DNA from: Erigeron canadensis
Lineage: Eukaryota > Streptophyta > Magnoliopsida > Asterales > Asteraceae
Length of the DNA stretch: 64,000 bases
Assembly: GCF_010389155.1 (NCBI RefSeq)
Contig: NC_057768.1
Span: 39,473,633-39,537,632 of the forward strand
Direction of reading: 5' to 3'
The notes under the pieces were generated by a model. That model had not been told where the DNA came from. It worked only from the letters and a program-made list of their open reading frames with translations, and ran no database searches. Positions 10,130 to 21,978 of the stretch are shown here, one piece after another. The stretch's first letter is position 1. Each line of letters begins with the position of its first letter. The position numbers were made by a program, and so were the translations under genes.

Positions 10130-13100
10130 ATGATCAAAGGTAATGACTTTTACGCGATCGTGACGGCCATGGTGCCGTTATACGTCGCCATGTTTCTCGC
10201 GTACGGCAGCGTGAAATGGTGGAAGGTCTTCACCCCGGCCCAATGCTCCGGAATCAACCGTTTTGTAGCCATATTCGCAGTCCCTTTCCTCTCTTTCCAT
10301 TTCATTTCCATGAACAATCCGTACACCATGAACTTTCACTTCCTACTCGCCGACACCCTTCAGAAACTCATCATGCTGGTAGGACTCGGCTTGTGGGCCA
10401 AGTTCACGAAAACCGGGTCCTTTGAATGGGTCATCACCATATTCTCGCTCTCAACGCTCCCAAACACTCTAGTGATTGGGATCCCGTTGGTGAGCGCGAT
10501 GTATGGTGACATGTCATCATCATTGATGGTTCAAGTGGTGGTATCGCAATGCATCCTTTGGTACACTTTACTTCTTTTCTTTTTCGAGTTTCGTGGTGCA
10601 AAGATGCTGATCATGGAAAAGTTCCCTGAATCCGGACACGATATTGCTTCCATTAAGGTTGATTCAGATGTAGTTTCTCTTAATAATAATAATAATGGGC
10701 AAGATTATTTTCTCGAAACGGGGGCGGAATTAGGAGAAGATGGGAAACTTCATGTCAGGGTGAGGAGATCGAATGTGTCTAGAAACTCGATAGATTTAAT
10801 CTCCCTTTCGGGGGTCGAAATCTATAGTCTGAACTCTTCGGCTATTCAATCGCCAAGAGGTTCTAATTACAACAACCAAACAGATTTTTATGCAATGGGG
10901 AGGTTGTCGAATTTCAGCCCAGCAGTGGATTTGTATTCTGTTCAGTGGTCGAAGGGCCAAAAAGAATGGCAAAGTAAAACAAGTCGTGATGAACACACCT
11001 TTGTTCGGAGCACGAGTGCCCCCATTCGGTCCAAAGCTGGTCATCCCCAAAATGGAAAAATCGAAGGTAATTGCATGTATAGCAAGTTCTTCAATTATAT
11101 CAACTTTTTTTTTTTATACTAATTAATTAGTTGCATTTTGAAACTATGGATTTGGAAATATGGGGTCATTAGTTAACTAATTATGATACAATTATACATA
11201 CGAAATATTATTAGGTAAAGATAAAGAGGGGATCAAACATAGGGTGGACTCTGCGTCAGAGCACCACCACAACACAACAACAATTCCCGAGGAAGGGCCT
11301 GGAAAGCAGCTGCCCTCGGCGAGTGTGATGATTCGTTTGATAATGATGATGGTTTGGCGAAAACTTGTTAGGAACCCTAATACATACGCTAGCATTATAG
11401 GTCTAATTTGGGCGCTTGTCTCTTTTAGGTAAACTTGTTAATTACTCTCTTCATCTCAATTTAAATATCAAAGTTTGACATTTTGAGTCTTCCGTGTTTA
11501 ACTTTGACCATTAATATTTTTATTTATGTTATATACTACTTGATGTAAAATACGTATATAAATGGACATGGTTTAAATGTATTTTACATTCATATAACTT
11601 TCATCAAGTATTGTGTAACAAAAACAAAATTATTTATATTCAAAGTTATAAAAAAAAAATTTGATAAATCAAAATAGAAAATTGAATCTTAATTGCATAG
11701 TTTTTTGTGTTCATTGAAATTAATAATATTCACATTAATTACAGGTGGCATGTGAAAATGCCAAATATACTAGGAAAATCAATTTCGTTGATTTCCAATA
11801 CTGGTCTTGGAATGGCTATGTTTAGCCTAGGTAAAAGTTGATTTCTTACTTTCTCATATTATTTTGTTTAAACCAAATAAATGTATAGAAATACAATGTA
11901 CAATATCTATTTTAATTAAAATATTATGTATTTTCTTCCTAAACCCCCTAAATATCCAAATTACAAATTTCCCTAAATATCCAAATTACAAATTTTCAAT
12001 ACATATAATAATATATAATGGTTTTGAAATATGTTTTGAGTATATGTGATATATTTAGCGGTCTATAAGGGTATATATAAAATTAATTTATTTTTAGCAT
12101 ATCTATACATATATTGTAAAGTAAATAATTACCACTGTCTAAGTTTTAAGTTTCAACATTTACTTCCTAAAATGTTTTCTATATTAATTCTAGATTTGCC
12201 TAAAATAACAACTCGTATAATACTTTTTCTCTCTCCGCAAATCTCAATCAATCATTTTTTTTCTCTCCTCCATAATTCATTTATTTTTCCATTTCATTCA
12301 AAATCTTTTATCTCAAAAACTGTAAATCGATAAATTATAAAAGTTATATGGGTGTTTTTAAAATTTCATGTTTTTTCATTAGAGATGTCATTCGATATAT
12401 ACTTTCGACGAATTTTTAAATTCGAAGGCGGAGCTCGTACGGGCGGTAGATCATCCCATCACCGTCCCCGCTGCCGCCATTACATCACGACCCCGCCATC
12501 ACCACCATTGCCGCCGCAACGCGCGAGTACCGTTCTCGTTTCTTTGTATGGATGATAGGCATAATTTAGTTTACTTTTTTTTTGCAAACGTTACAAAACA
12601 TATTTGGAATATATGTTAACATTGTAGTTAATATGCTCTACTAAAAAGTAGCTATATAAGTTTGAAAATTATAATCATATTTTCAAATTTTGTGTGAATA
12701 GGTTACAAAAGTACCGTAAAGTATAGCATCAAGAAAGTTATATATGGTCAATAAAGTTATGTTTTGTCGTGAAAATTTGGTTGCAAGATGTTTTCTTGAA
12801 GTTTATTATCGTGACTAATTAATACGAAATTCCTCAGTTTAGTATAGTAATTTATGCTTTACGCGGTTGTTTTACACAAGGAAGCAATGTATTTCCAAAA
12901 CGTCTAGGAAGTAGTTAATTAGTACAATAAATCTGTCCATGTTTTAGAAACACCGTTGTCGAGTTTGTCTGTCAAAAATCTATACATTTCATGACGTCAT
13001 GAATGTAAACATGCATGCATGTTTTTCCAACCACATGTACTTCGTTATAATAAGAAAGTAGTAGTCGTTTATACACATTTTATTCTGCCTAATTTTAAAC

Positions 13101-14037
13101 AAATATATAAAACTTTGTTCAATTAAGTGATGACTAATTACATCACTTAATTACACCAGAATAACGAACATCCTCATATAAAATTGGGGGTCAACATCTT
13201 TCTTAAACAACTTGAATACACGTACGTACAGTCAGCTTTCCTGCATTGCACTAACGCATTTCTAACCAAAACACGGTAATATGCTCCTTTTTCTTTTTTT
13301 GTCATATTTATTGCTGTCTTTTTTATCTTTAAATCTCCCGTTAAAAAAAGAAATTAAAAATATCCAAAAACTATGGTTTTATAACTGAAGCGTTATCAAA
13401 TAAAACCACGCACTTTTGATTTGTATATTCCAATTTTTGATTAAGGTTTATTTATGGCGCTTCAACCTAAGATGATAGCATGCGGGAAATCAAAGGCCAC
13501 ACTTGCTATGGCGGTGAAGTTTGTATTAGGACCGTTGGTAATGGCGGTGGCAGCTTTCATAGTTCACCTCCATGGTACCCTCTTTCGTATCTCCATTGTT
13601 CAGGTATACACATCTAAGGACTTCATTTAGCATGCATTTTCTCGTTAATTAGTCTTTCATATTATTTCTTTGATATAGTATTCTAGCTTTGAGTTTCGAA
13701 TAATAAACTGGTCTTTAACGATCTGATAGTCTTTTGTTTATGCTCAATCATTGATACAGGCTACATTATCGGTGGGGATCGTACCTTTTGTATTTGCCAA
13801 GGAATACAATGTTCATCCGACAATTCTTAGTACCGCGTAAGTATATATAAACTGCTAGCTTGACGTTGATAAGGATGTGTACGTGTCATGATATGATTTT
13901 TCTGGTTTAGGATTTAACGATTAATTAATTGGAATTAACATCTACTTTAATCTGTTGACTCGATCTGCAGGGTTATATTTGGAATGCTGATAACGGTTCC
14001 TATAACTATATGCTACTACATCATTCTCCAACTCTGA
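10130..14037 (+). CDS. PIN-type auxin efflux carrier, intermediate loop
   Basis: Auxin exporter of the PIN family, an integral membrane protein. Exons: 10130-11066, 11215-11428, 11745-11830, 13446-13603, 13760-13836, 13971-14037. All introns are GT-AG and phases agree, giving 512 aa. I chose the ATG at 10130 because [20 protein letters not shown] matches the family N-terminus. Residues 1-160 hold the first five helices ([24 protein letters not shown]). Residues 160-345 form a hydrophilic loop. The second helix bundle begins at [15 protein letters not shown] and includes [19 protein letters not shown] and [11 protein letters not shown]. The loop (~185 aa) lies between canonical long PINs (~300) and short PIN5/8 types. 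It keeps PIN2-like blocks ([14 protein letters not shown]) and one SPRGSN site resembling the TPRxS kinase motif. The usual LPQGIVPF reads LSVGIVPF. Intron 2 carries a degenerate MITE and intron 3 a GC-rich patch. Subclass (PIN2-like or divergent) is not settled. Confidence 0.92.
11445..11692. mobile_element. Degenerate Stowaway-like MITE in PIN intron 2
   Basis: The left end (TA, then CTCTCTTCATCTCAATTTAA) and the AACTTTGACC...CTTTCATCAAGT interior match the Stowaway copies at 41530 and 44109. The right end has decayed, so the boundary is approximate. Confidence 0.5.
12430..12555 (+). repeat. GC-rich Helitron-like patch in PIN intron 3
   Basis: The CACCGTCCCCGCTGCCGCC and CCGCCGCAACGCGCGAGTAC blocks stand out from the very AT-rich 1.6-kb intron. 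They match the CCGCCG...TTGCGCGGGTAC pattern of Helitron-like ends at 42.2 and 42.75 kb. The small open frame through it is not a gene. Confidence 0.4.
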
Positions 14038-15924
14038 AACTAATTGGCCGGAAGACATGCACCCGGGGTTAGTTAATTATTAAGCTTTGTAAACCATTAT
14101 TACTAGCTAGGACTAGTTATAATTGGTTTAGGACAACTATGTAATTGTTCTTTCATAATGATAGTTTTGTGTACGTACGTAGAGACTTTATTTTATCAGC
14201 AAGAATTGAAGGTCATGAAGTAGTAGTTTATATACTACTCCTTAATTAATTACGGAGTAGTTTTCTTTTGTGTAGAAAAAGAAATATCAAAGGAGAATTT
14301 CATATATGATGTCTTCCAAAAGTTGCAAATTTTCATATAAGTTATAACATCATATGATCTCCACCTATCATTTTCTAAAATTAAGGATATATTGTTAGTT
14401 TGTTACCGACTGGAAGTGCACGATTTATCCCCCATTATCTTCACCTAACACATTTTATAAACTTCCCACGGATTGTATGATTTCACATATCTTTAAAGAG
14501 CTATTTCCAATCGTCATTCGCCTTTTAAAAGAAAAACGTTACTATATATTGTTATTCTTTCGAGTGGGTGCCCCGATCGATTCAATCAACCAGAAGAAGA
14601 AGAAAGGATACTTGAAGAGGCTAGGGAATTAAAAAAAATTAGGATCCTCTAAAGTTATTTTAATTTTACCTATGAAGTTGAAATAATCTCAACTATTGAA
14701 TTCGATCCAATAGTCAAGATTAAAAATTGATATTTAAATCTTGACCATTATTGAATTTAATCCAATGGTAACTTCAACTTTAGAAGATCTCAATCCAGTA
14801 TCAATACACACATGTAATTAAGCATGTGAATTTGAGTGGCGACCAAGCTAGCTCACGTTTGTGCTTTAATGAACTTTAATCCCTTTGCATTATTTTTCTT
14901 TCCTTTCTCATTGTGAAACCATACAAGAGGGAATTGAAGACCATAAAAGTGGTTTCCAAGTTTAAGGAAATAAAATATCTACCATTAGTTACTCTGGGTT
15001 CTCTTTCTCCTCCATTCATTTCTTTGTCAAAACAGTGTAATGAGTGGATATGGGAGTCTTTTATTTGAAGTTAGTAAAGGATTGAGAGGGGAGAAAGAAA
15101 GAAAAAGGAAGTAGGATTATATATTCAAGTAAAAGTAGCCTATAGAAGGGTATAATCGTAGTCACCCCGAATATGAAAAAGCTAGCAATGATTTCAAATG
15201 ATATTGAAAGATTTTCAAATGTGAAATGTCCTTTGGTGAATGTACGGTTAAACTGAGAAGTTCCATAGTTTAATTGTTATCTCTATAGACTAATGGAAAT
15301 CCATTCATACCATTTGCTACTATAAAAGAAGCATATTCATATATAACAGCCAACAGGTAATCTAATGTTATGGTCAACATTTGAATGTAAGATGCTATTT
15401 TATACTACGGAGTACTTGATAACATAAATTCTAGAAGATGATCGTGAAACATACTTTGAAATTTGATGCTAACGCATGACATCTTAAATGAAATAATTCG
15501 TAGATATAATGCGTCAGTATAAAATATTTGGATTTTTTTTTAAATCTAAAAAAGATTAACAACTTATATTATTTTAATAGAAGTTAGCTATCGTAAACAA
15601 ATACTCCGTATTAAATAAAAAATGAAAATAATCACATGAATACAAAATAAAACTAATACATGAAGATTCACATTTATACTACATAAACTGGGCTTACGAA
15701 ACATTAGAAGGAAAAAAAATAAAAAAAATTTCAGAATATTTAGTTGAGATACGACATCAAACAAATTTTAACGTATAATGATAATGCATAGCATGTATCC
15801 TAATTAATGAGATAATCATGAAGCGTCACAAATATTGGGAAAAAAAAAAATTAGACTTGTCAACATCGAACATAATACCTTGGATAAACAAGAAGTGTCT
15901 CATCATTGGCTTAAAAAAAGTTAA
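14038..15924. other. Intergenic between PIN and the Mutator-like element
   Basis: AT-rich, with no open frame of interest. It contains the 3' UTR of the PIN gene and the small hairpin element listed at 14636-14800. Short palindromes around ACTACTCC...GGAGTAGT (14237-14262) may be MITE scraps. Confidence 0.5.
14636..14800. mobile_element. Small hairpin MITE
   Basis: TTAGGATCCTCTAAAGTT at the left is mirrored by AACTTTAGAAGATCTCAATCC at the right. In between, AATTCGATCCAATAGTCAAG is mirrored by CTTGACCATTATTGAATT, so most of the 165 bp can fold on itself. No coding capacity. Confidence 0.5.
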
Positions 15925-17095
15925 GAGAAAATTACATTTTTGGTACCTCAACTTGGCAATTTTTATACTTTTAGTCTTCAACTAAAAAAATTGCATTTTT
16001 CATACCTAAAGTTTTGTGTTTTTTCAGTTTTGGTACCACGTTCATACGGCGTTAAATTTTGCCGTTAACGCCCTCACGTGACAAACACGTGAGGGGTATT
16101 TTAGTCTTTTGACCCTCTTTTTTCTAAGAAAATTACAGTTTTGATACCTCAAATTATCAATTTTTTCACTTTTGGTACCTCAAGTTGACAACATATTTTT
16201 ATTACACTCTCCAACTTTCATCTCATACATTATCATCTATCAAATAATACACACTCAAAAGTCAACACACATGATTTATTCTTATTTTTAACGGCTCCTA
16301 AAAAAACACCCAATTGTGTGTATCTATTATTGAAATATTATATGTTGTTGGTGTAATTACGGGTGATGGTGGAGGAATTGAATGCATTGATGAATCGATG
16401 GCCGGAAAAAAACTCATGTCGCAGTAAAATCCTCTTTGGTGATGTATGATTCAAATAAGAAATCTGAATCCTCTCACCCCTAAATTACCCTCTTAATCTA
16501 TTGGAATATGCTACAAACGAAACTTGATCGTAATCTGCTACAAATGAGATCCTTACGGAATCTGTTACAAATGGATATATTTGTTACAAACGAGATTAGA
16601 TCAGAATCTGGTGCATGGTGGGGAAGGAGATAGTCGGCAACCCTTTCTAGTGGTGTATGATTTATATAAGAAATCTGAATCTATTTATGTATTTTTATGT
16701 ATTGGATTTGATATGGTATAGAAATATAGGTATACATGGATACATATGAATGTATGTTGATTTTTAAGTGTGTGTTGTTTGATTGATGCTAATGTGTGAG
16801 ATGAAATTATAGAGTGTAATAAAAAAATGTTGTCTACTTGAGGTACCAAAAGTGAAAAAGTTGACAACTTGAGGTATCAAAACTGTAATTTTCTCAAAAA
16901 AAAAGAGGGTCAAAAGACTAAAATACCCCTCACGTGTTTGTCACGTGAGGGTATTAACGACAAAATTTAACACCGTATGAACGTGGTATCAAAGCTGAAA
17001 AAAACACAAAACATTAGGTATGAAAGCTGTAATTGTTTGAGTTGGAAACTGTACAAAAATTGCCAAGTTGAGGTATTAAAAATGTAATTTTTTTC
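15925..17095. mobile_element. Non-autonomous Mutator-like element, ~300-bp TIRs
   Basis: The left arm (15925 to about 16225) and right arm (about 16795 to 17095) are inverted copies that start GAGAAAATTACATTTTTGGT / GAAAAAAATTACATTTTTAA. Flanks AAAAGTTAA (15916-15924) and AAATGTTAA (17096-17104) are a 9-bp duplication with one mismatch, the size expected for Mutator-like elements. Each arm holds CACGTGACAAACACGTG, giving two G-box cores per arm. The 500-bp centre has an internal repeat (the TGTATGATT...ATAAGAAATCTGAATC block at about 16445 and 16645) and no transposase. Confidence 0.85.
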
Positions 17096-17185
17096 AAATG
17101 TTAAATCACAAAATTTAACTATTTTACCTTAAACCCAACGTATCGATAGAACTTCTTTTGTAAAATGTCAAATTAAACATATCTA

Positions 17186-17193
17186 AAACCCTA
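17186..17193 (+). promoter_or_regulatory. Telo-box-like motif before the TTC27 gene
   Basis: AAACCCTA lies 44 bases before the ATG. This motif is frequent just upstream of plant ribosome and growth-linked genes. Functional role is inferred only. Confidence 0.35.
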
Positions 17194-17236
17194 TTTCTTC
17201 ACAAACTCTAAACCTCAACTCTCTCTGTATCAATCA

Positions 17237-19792
17237 ATGGCGGAACAAATCCTTCGCACCTACGAGCTTCGTCTTCTTCAATGCACGCTTTCACCCCCCC
17301 AAACTCAAACCCAAGCCCAAATCCCCATTTCCAATCACCCCTTACAAACTTCAATCGAAACCCTAATTCAATCAATTGAATCAGGCCAATATTCCAAAAC
17401 CCTAACCCTTGAATTCGCTCCCTTTCTTACAAACCCGTCATTTTCAGTCACAGATTTCATCAATTCGTTAGAAACCCACCAAAAAGATTCAATCTTTAGG
17501 CTATTTAGTGTAATCCCACTTGCAGTTTCTGCCTTTTTGGGTTTTGTTCAGTCAAATGTTACCGGGCCGCCTGTAACGCTTCCTCCGTTATTTTCGAATC
17601 TTGGTAAAGATGATTTGGAAATTTGGGCTAGAAATGAGGTAATGTCTTCCGGGTCTGATTTATTAGGAAAGTTTTTGAATTTGGAATATTTTGTTTTTGC
17701 TAAATTATTATTGTTACAAGTTAGAGATTATTTGAAAGAAAATGAGAAAGATGTGATTTTTCAGACGGTTTCGTTGTGGTTAGCTAGGGTGTTGTTAGTT
17801 CAACAGAAGATGCTTGATGGGCATTCCTCGGTTTTGTTTGAGAAGTTACAGGAGTTGGGTAATGAGACTTTGGATCATTTAGGTAATTTAGAGAAAGTGT
17901 CGAAATATTGGCTGGGGGTTGAAGAATGGGTTTTGAGGGAGGTTGTGTCTATGGTGCATTTAGAATTGGGGATTATTGGTTTTAGGTATGGACGTGTTGA
18001 TTCTTCAAAAGCGCGTCTTGAGTTGGCTGAGAAAGTGTCTGGGCTTTCTATTTCTGTTAGTGGTTCGTTGGGTTATCGGACTGTGCATCAGGTGGATCCG
18101 AAAGCACAGCGTCGTCTTATTGTTGATGGTTCAGGCTTTAGAAATGGGGTTTCTGATGATGCGAGCTCTACAAATGGTGTTTCTGATGGTAATGGTTCTC
18201 AGCATGATCAGCAGGTTCATGAAGTGTCTGATGTGTTGTTGACTCCGAGATTTATAGGACAAACTAATGAAGGTTCTGAGAGTTTGAGCCCGGTCCAACA
18301 AGCATTAATTTTGGCACAATGTCTTTTAATTGAGAAAAATACTCCTCATGATGTAATGCAGAGGTGGGATATGGCGCCATATATAGAGGCAATTGATTCA
18401 CAGCCATCTTCGTTGTTCATTATTAGATGTATTTGTGACTTGTTACGTATAAGATGGGAGAAAACCCGTAGCAGAACTAAGGAGCGCACTATTTTAATGA
18501 TGGATAAATTGGTTCAAAGTGTTTATGAATCTTCTCCTGAAGTAACAGAGCGAATGCGTTGCTGTTTTGGTGTTGATTTACCTACTATTCCTACTCTTCG
18601 TAAGGAATATGCAGATTTGTTGGTTAGTTGTGGGTTAATAGGTGAGGCTGTGAAAATCTATGAGGATCTTGAGCTATGGGATAATACGATATTTTGTTAC
18701 CGTTTATTGGAAAAGAAAGCTGCTGCTGTAGAATTAATAAATACCCGTCTTCTGGAACGACCCAATGACCCAAGATTATGGTGTTCACTTGGCGATGTTA
18801 CAAACAAAGATTTATACTATGAGAAAGCATTGGAAATCTCAGAAAACAAGTCAGTAAGGGCAAAACGGTCACTTGCACGAAGTGCATACAAGAAAGGGGA
18901 ATATGAAAAAGCGAAACTCTTATGGGAATCTGCTATGGCGATAAATTCTATGTACCCAGACGGGTGGTTTGCGCTTGGTGCTGCTGCTTTGAAGGCTCGG
19001 GATGTTGATAAAGCATTGGATGCTTTTACACGTGCTGTTCAGCTTGATCCTGATAATGGTGAGGCATGGAATAATATTGCTTGTTTGCACATGGCCAAAA
19101 AGCGAAATAAGGAGGCATTAATTGCTTTCAAGGAAGCCTTGAAGTTCAAAAGAGATAGCTGGCAGATGTGGGAGAATTACAGTCAAGTTGCAGCAGATAT
19201 TGGCAACTTCAGTCTTGCGTTGGAAGCAACCCAAAAAGTGTTGAGTATGACTAACAATAAAAGAATCGACGTTAAGTTATTAGATAGTATAATGCTTGAA
19301 ATTGAAGGGAAGAACAATGAGCATGTTGAATCTATTGTAAATGGTGTTGGAGAATTACAATTAGGAAAAACACGAGAAACTGAGCACTTAACGGAGTTGA
19401 TTGGTAAAGTTCTGCAGCAAATTGCCAAAAGTGGAGGAGGGGGAGAAATTTGGGGATTGTTTGCAAGGTGGCATAAACTGAAAGGAGACCTCACAATGTG
19501 CTCAGAAGCGTTATTAAAGCAAGTAAGATCATACCAAGGGTCTGAACTGTGGAAAGACAAGGAACGGTTTGTGAAGTTTGCTCAAGCCTCTTTGGAACTC
19601 TGTAATGTTTATGTAGAAATTGGTGCACGCGATGGTGGGCGTCGAGAACTTTCTGCGGCCGAGATGCATCTCAAAAGTACTATTAAACAGGCTGCTTTGA
19701 GGTTTTCAGATACCGATGAATACATGAGCCTCCAAACTCTTCTTGAAAGTGTGCAAGCAATGTTACAGGCTAGTTCGGTAACTTCTGCATAA
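17237..19792 (+). CDS. TTC27/Emw1-like tetratricopeptide repeat protein
   Basis: Intronless 851-aa protein of the TTC27 family (human TTC27, about 843 aa; yeast Emw1). Human TTC27 is reported as an HSP90-linked factor in U5 snRNP assembly; yeast Emw1 is essential. In the sequence: an N-terminal helical region (1-380), then TPR units most obvious at about residues 540-680. Examples are RSAYKKGEYEKAKLLWESAM, WFALGAAALKARDVDKALDA and AWNNIACLHMAKKRNKEAL, spaced about 34 aa. The start is the first ATG after a CT-rich leader (CTCAACTCTCTCTGTATC). Length and domain order match the family, so it looks intact. The stop is at 19790-19792. Its promoter space is squeezed by a Mutator-like element ending 142 bp before the ATG. 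Confidence 0.88.
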   Translation: MAEQILRTYELRLLQCTLSPPQTQTQAQIPISNHPLQTSIETLIQSIESGQYSKTLTLEFAPFLTNPSFSVTDFINSLETHQKDSIFRLFSVIPLAVSAFLGFVQSNVTGPPVTLPPLFSNLGKDDLEIWARNEVMSSGSDLLGKFLNLEYFVFAKLLLLQVRDYLKENEKDVIFQTVSLWLARVLLVQQKMLDGHSSVLFEKLQELGNETLDHLGNLEKVSKYWLGVEEWVLREVVSMVHLELGIIGFRYGRVDSSKARLELAEKVSGLSISVSGSLGYRTVHQVDPKAQRRLIVDGSGFRNGVSDDASSTNGVSDGNGSQHDQQVHEVSDVLLTPRFIGQTNEGSESLSPVQQALILAQCLLIEKNTPHDVMQRWDMAPYIEAIDSQPSSLFIIRCICDLLRIRWEKTRSRTKERTILMMDKLVQSVYESSPEVTERMRCCFGVDLPTIPTLRKEYADLLVSCGLIGEAVKIYEDLELWDNTIFCYRLLEKKAAAVELINTRLLERPNDPRLWCSLGDVTNKDLYYEKALEISENKSVRAKRSLARSAYKKGEYEKAKLLWESAMAINSMYPDGWFALGAAALKARDVDKALDAFTRAVQLDPDNGEAWNNIACLHMAKKRNKEALIAFKEALKFKRDSWQMWENYSQVAADIGNFSLALEATQKVLSMTNNKRIDVKLLDSIMLEIEGKNNEHVESIVNGVGELQLGKTRETEHLTELIGKVLQQIAKSGGGGEIWGLFARWHKLKGDLTMCSEALLKQVRSYQGSELWKDKERFVKFAQASLELCNVYVEIGARDGGRRELSAAEMHLKSTIKQAALRFSDTDEYMSLQTLLESVQAMLQASSVTSA

Positions 19793-21130
19793 AAGACCTG
19801 TGTCATAAATTTGTGTTCTCTGCAGCAGTGTTTTGTATATTTGGAAGAGCATTGGGAAAAGATTCTCAAGACTTGGCCTTAAAATGTCAATACTGAAGTC
19901 GGTGTAGGTCTTAAACCTTTACTCACTTTGGTATAAATTCCATTAGCCAACAGCTTTTGATAGTTTGTATGTGATGCACTGTATGTTGTTTTCGATTCTA
20001 CACACTTATAAGCTATAACCCTAATTTATTACTTATGGGATTGAAATTTTATTCTGATGTTCTTTTTCTTATTACCCTTTTTGTATACCGTATAAGCATA
20101 TTGTTTAATATCATTTGCTTCTGAAGAACTGGATTCGTAATTGGCTTAATGCTATTTTAGATGAATCCAAAGACGTTCTTGGAGCCTCTTACCTTTTCGT
20201 TATTATTAATATGTTTGGTTTATTGCTAATCAAGTGGGTGTGTTTGTGTGTATTTGTTGATATGTGGTTCTTTCATTCATTACTCAATGCTGATGGTTTT
20301 AGTTATTGCCCAGTCATCCTACTTCTAACAGCAGTTTTCATGCATTCCTTTCTAATGTGGTAGGCCCTTTTCGGCTTCGAGTGCAACTTAGGCACGGGCC
20401 CATTTAGTGACCTGACCACTCCCAAGACGACCACCCACTTTGCAAGTAGCCCGGATTCGTCACGGGTAAACCCCCATGATCCACAACGGGTATAATCACT
20501 TTGCTTCTAGGATTTAAAACTTAGGAATTTTAGGTTCACCCTTAGAGACCAAGCCTTCACTAGTAGGCCACCACCCTTGTAGTTGTAGGCTTGTAGTCAT
20601 TAACAAATGCCGATAGACAAACAAAATTTCAGTCATTACTCTAGACCTTACAAAATAAGTACCGACTAGGTGATCAAGCTAATTGACCCAAACGAATAGT
20701 TAAATCCTTAACATCAAGACCAAAAAGAAAAGATAAAACTTTGTTAGTGCCAAAATAGCTCACATAGTTGTGCATAAAAAGTTCATTGTACTCCTTACAC
20801 AATGTTGTGCTACTCCAAAAAGATATTCTGCTAATCTACGTGCCAAAGATTAGTTCACTGCAATTCAAGGTTTGAGCTATAAAGTTTGTTCAGTCAATTC
20901 AGTTTTCAAATACTTGTCATACAAGGACCAAATGACAATCATGATAGTTATCATTAAAAAGATAACCTTGTATAGTCTTATCTGTATTACGTATTTTACA
21001 CAGAAAAGATCACACTCTCTCTCCTCAAAGTCCTGCAAGTTCATATTGATACTACAGTCTATAGGAACAAGTTTGGAAATTAAGTCGACCATGATCCAAC
21101 TCAGGCTCAAACAGGCGAGAAAAGTTCATT
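19793..21130. other. 3' flank of the TTC27 gene and SINE-like DNA
   Basis: 3' UTR, then AT-rich DNA. 20370-20610 (minus) has the low-AT body seen in tRNA-derived SINEs (CCCGTTGTGGATCATGGGG, GGGCCCGTGCCTAAGTTG), but clear A and B boxes and target repeats were not found. Small open frames here are not supported as genes. Confidence 0.4.
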
Positions 21131-21141
21131 AATCTATACAA

Positions 21142-21207
21142 GAAAATACTTCTTGGTTTAAATTAATAAAGCTTTGCATTCCAGAAAAAAAAAAAAAAAA
21201 AAAAAAA
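21142..21207 (+). pseudogene. Tiny retroposed mRNA 3' end with poly(A)
   Basis: A 42-base body containing AATAAA (21164-21169) is followed by an A tract from 21185. The whole insert is flanked by AATCTATACAA at 21131-21141 and 21208-21218. A poly(A) signal about 15 bases before the A run, plus an 11-bp target duplication, is the signature of LINE-driven retroposition of the last few dozen bases of a transcript. The source gene cannot be named. Confidence 0.7.
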
Positions 21208-21978
21208 AATCTATACAAAAATGCTATATTGGATTATAAGAGAGGAATATAAAAAATTGGGTGTCACCAGGTACATACAACAGCAGATGTCTTTGCATAA
21301 AATAATAGAATGCCCAGATTGAGATGAATCGAGCAATTTACCAATTGACTGCCATACTTTTCAAACCATAAACTTTCAGCTGAAAATCTCTGTGTAACTG
21401 CTGCTCTCACTGACCACCCTAAAATTTACAATGGAAAAAAATTAAGAACAAGATGAGCATCACCGTCATGGCATCAAATTACCAGGTCATGGAAGCTACA
21501 AAGACAGACTAATATAGATAACAAGAGATTTAATCAAAGATAGATCGTAGGGAGTCCACACATACCAAAAAGGTTGTTATATAATCGTACACCAGAAAGG
21601 CTCATGTAAGTTAAAATAGTTCTGTTGATGATTTTCAAGATATTATTGCATGTTTACACAATTTTAATAGAAAACAACTATACATATCTAAAACAGTAAA
21701 ACTTGCGCTTTGATATGCGCATGAAAACTGCAATCTCTCTTTTTATACAACTTTATAGGTATGGCACATTTGTCACTATCATCATTAAATATATTTCATC
21801 ATATAGGAGATTTACAAATCTCTAAATTTCAGGGATAATGACATACCTGTATCAAAACTATCGACTGCGTGGAAGTCCAAGGCTTATCCCTGGAATGGTT
21901 TCACAAGCCCTGAAGTATGTACAAGCTTAAGAAACTGAATTGTGATCCTATGTCTCACCATCATAATGCCTATTTGTA

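Noticed and set aside
21185..21209. Poly(A) tract as simple homopolymer
   Set aside because: The AATAAA just upstream and the 11-bp flanking repeat show it is the tail of a retroposed insert.
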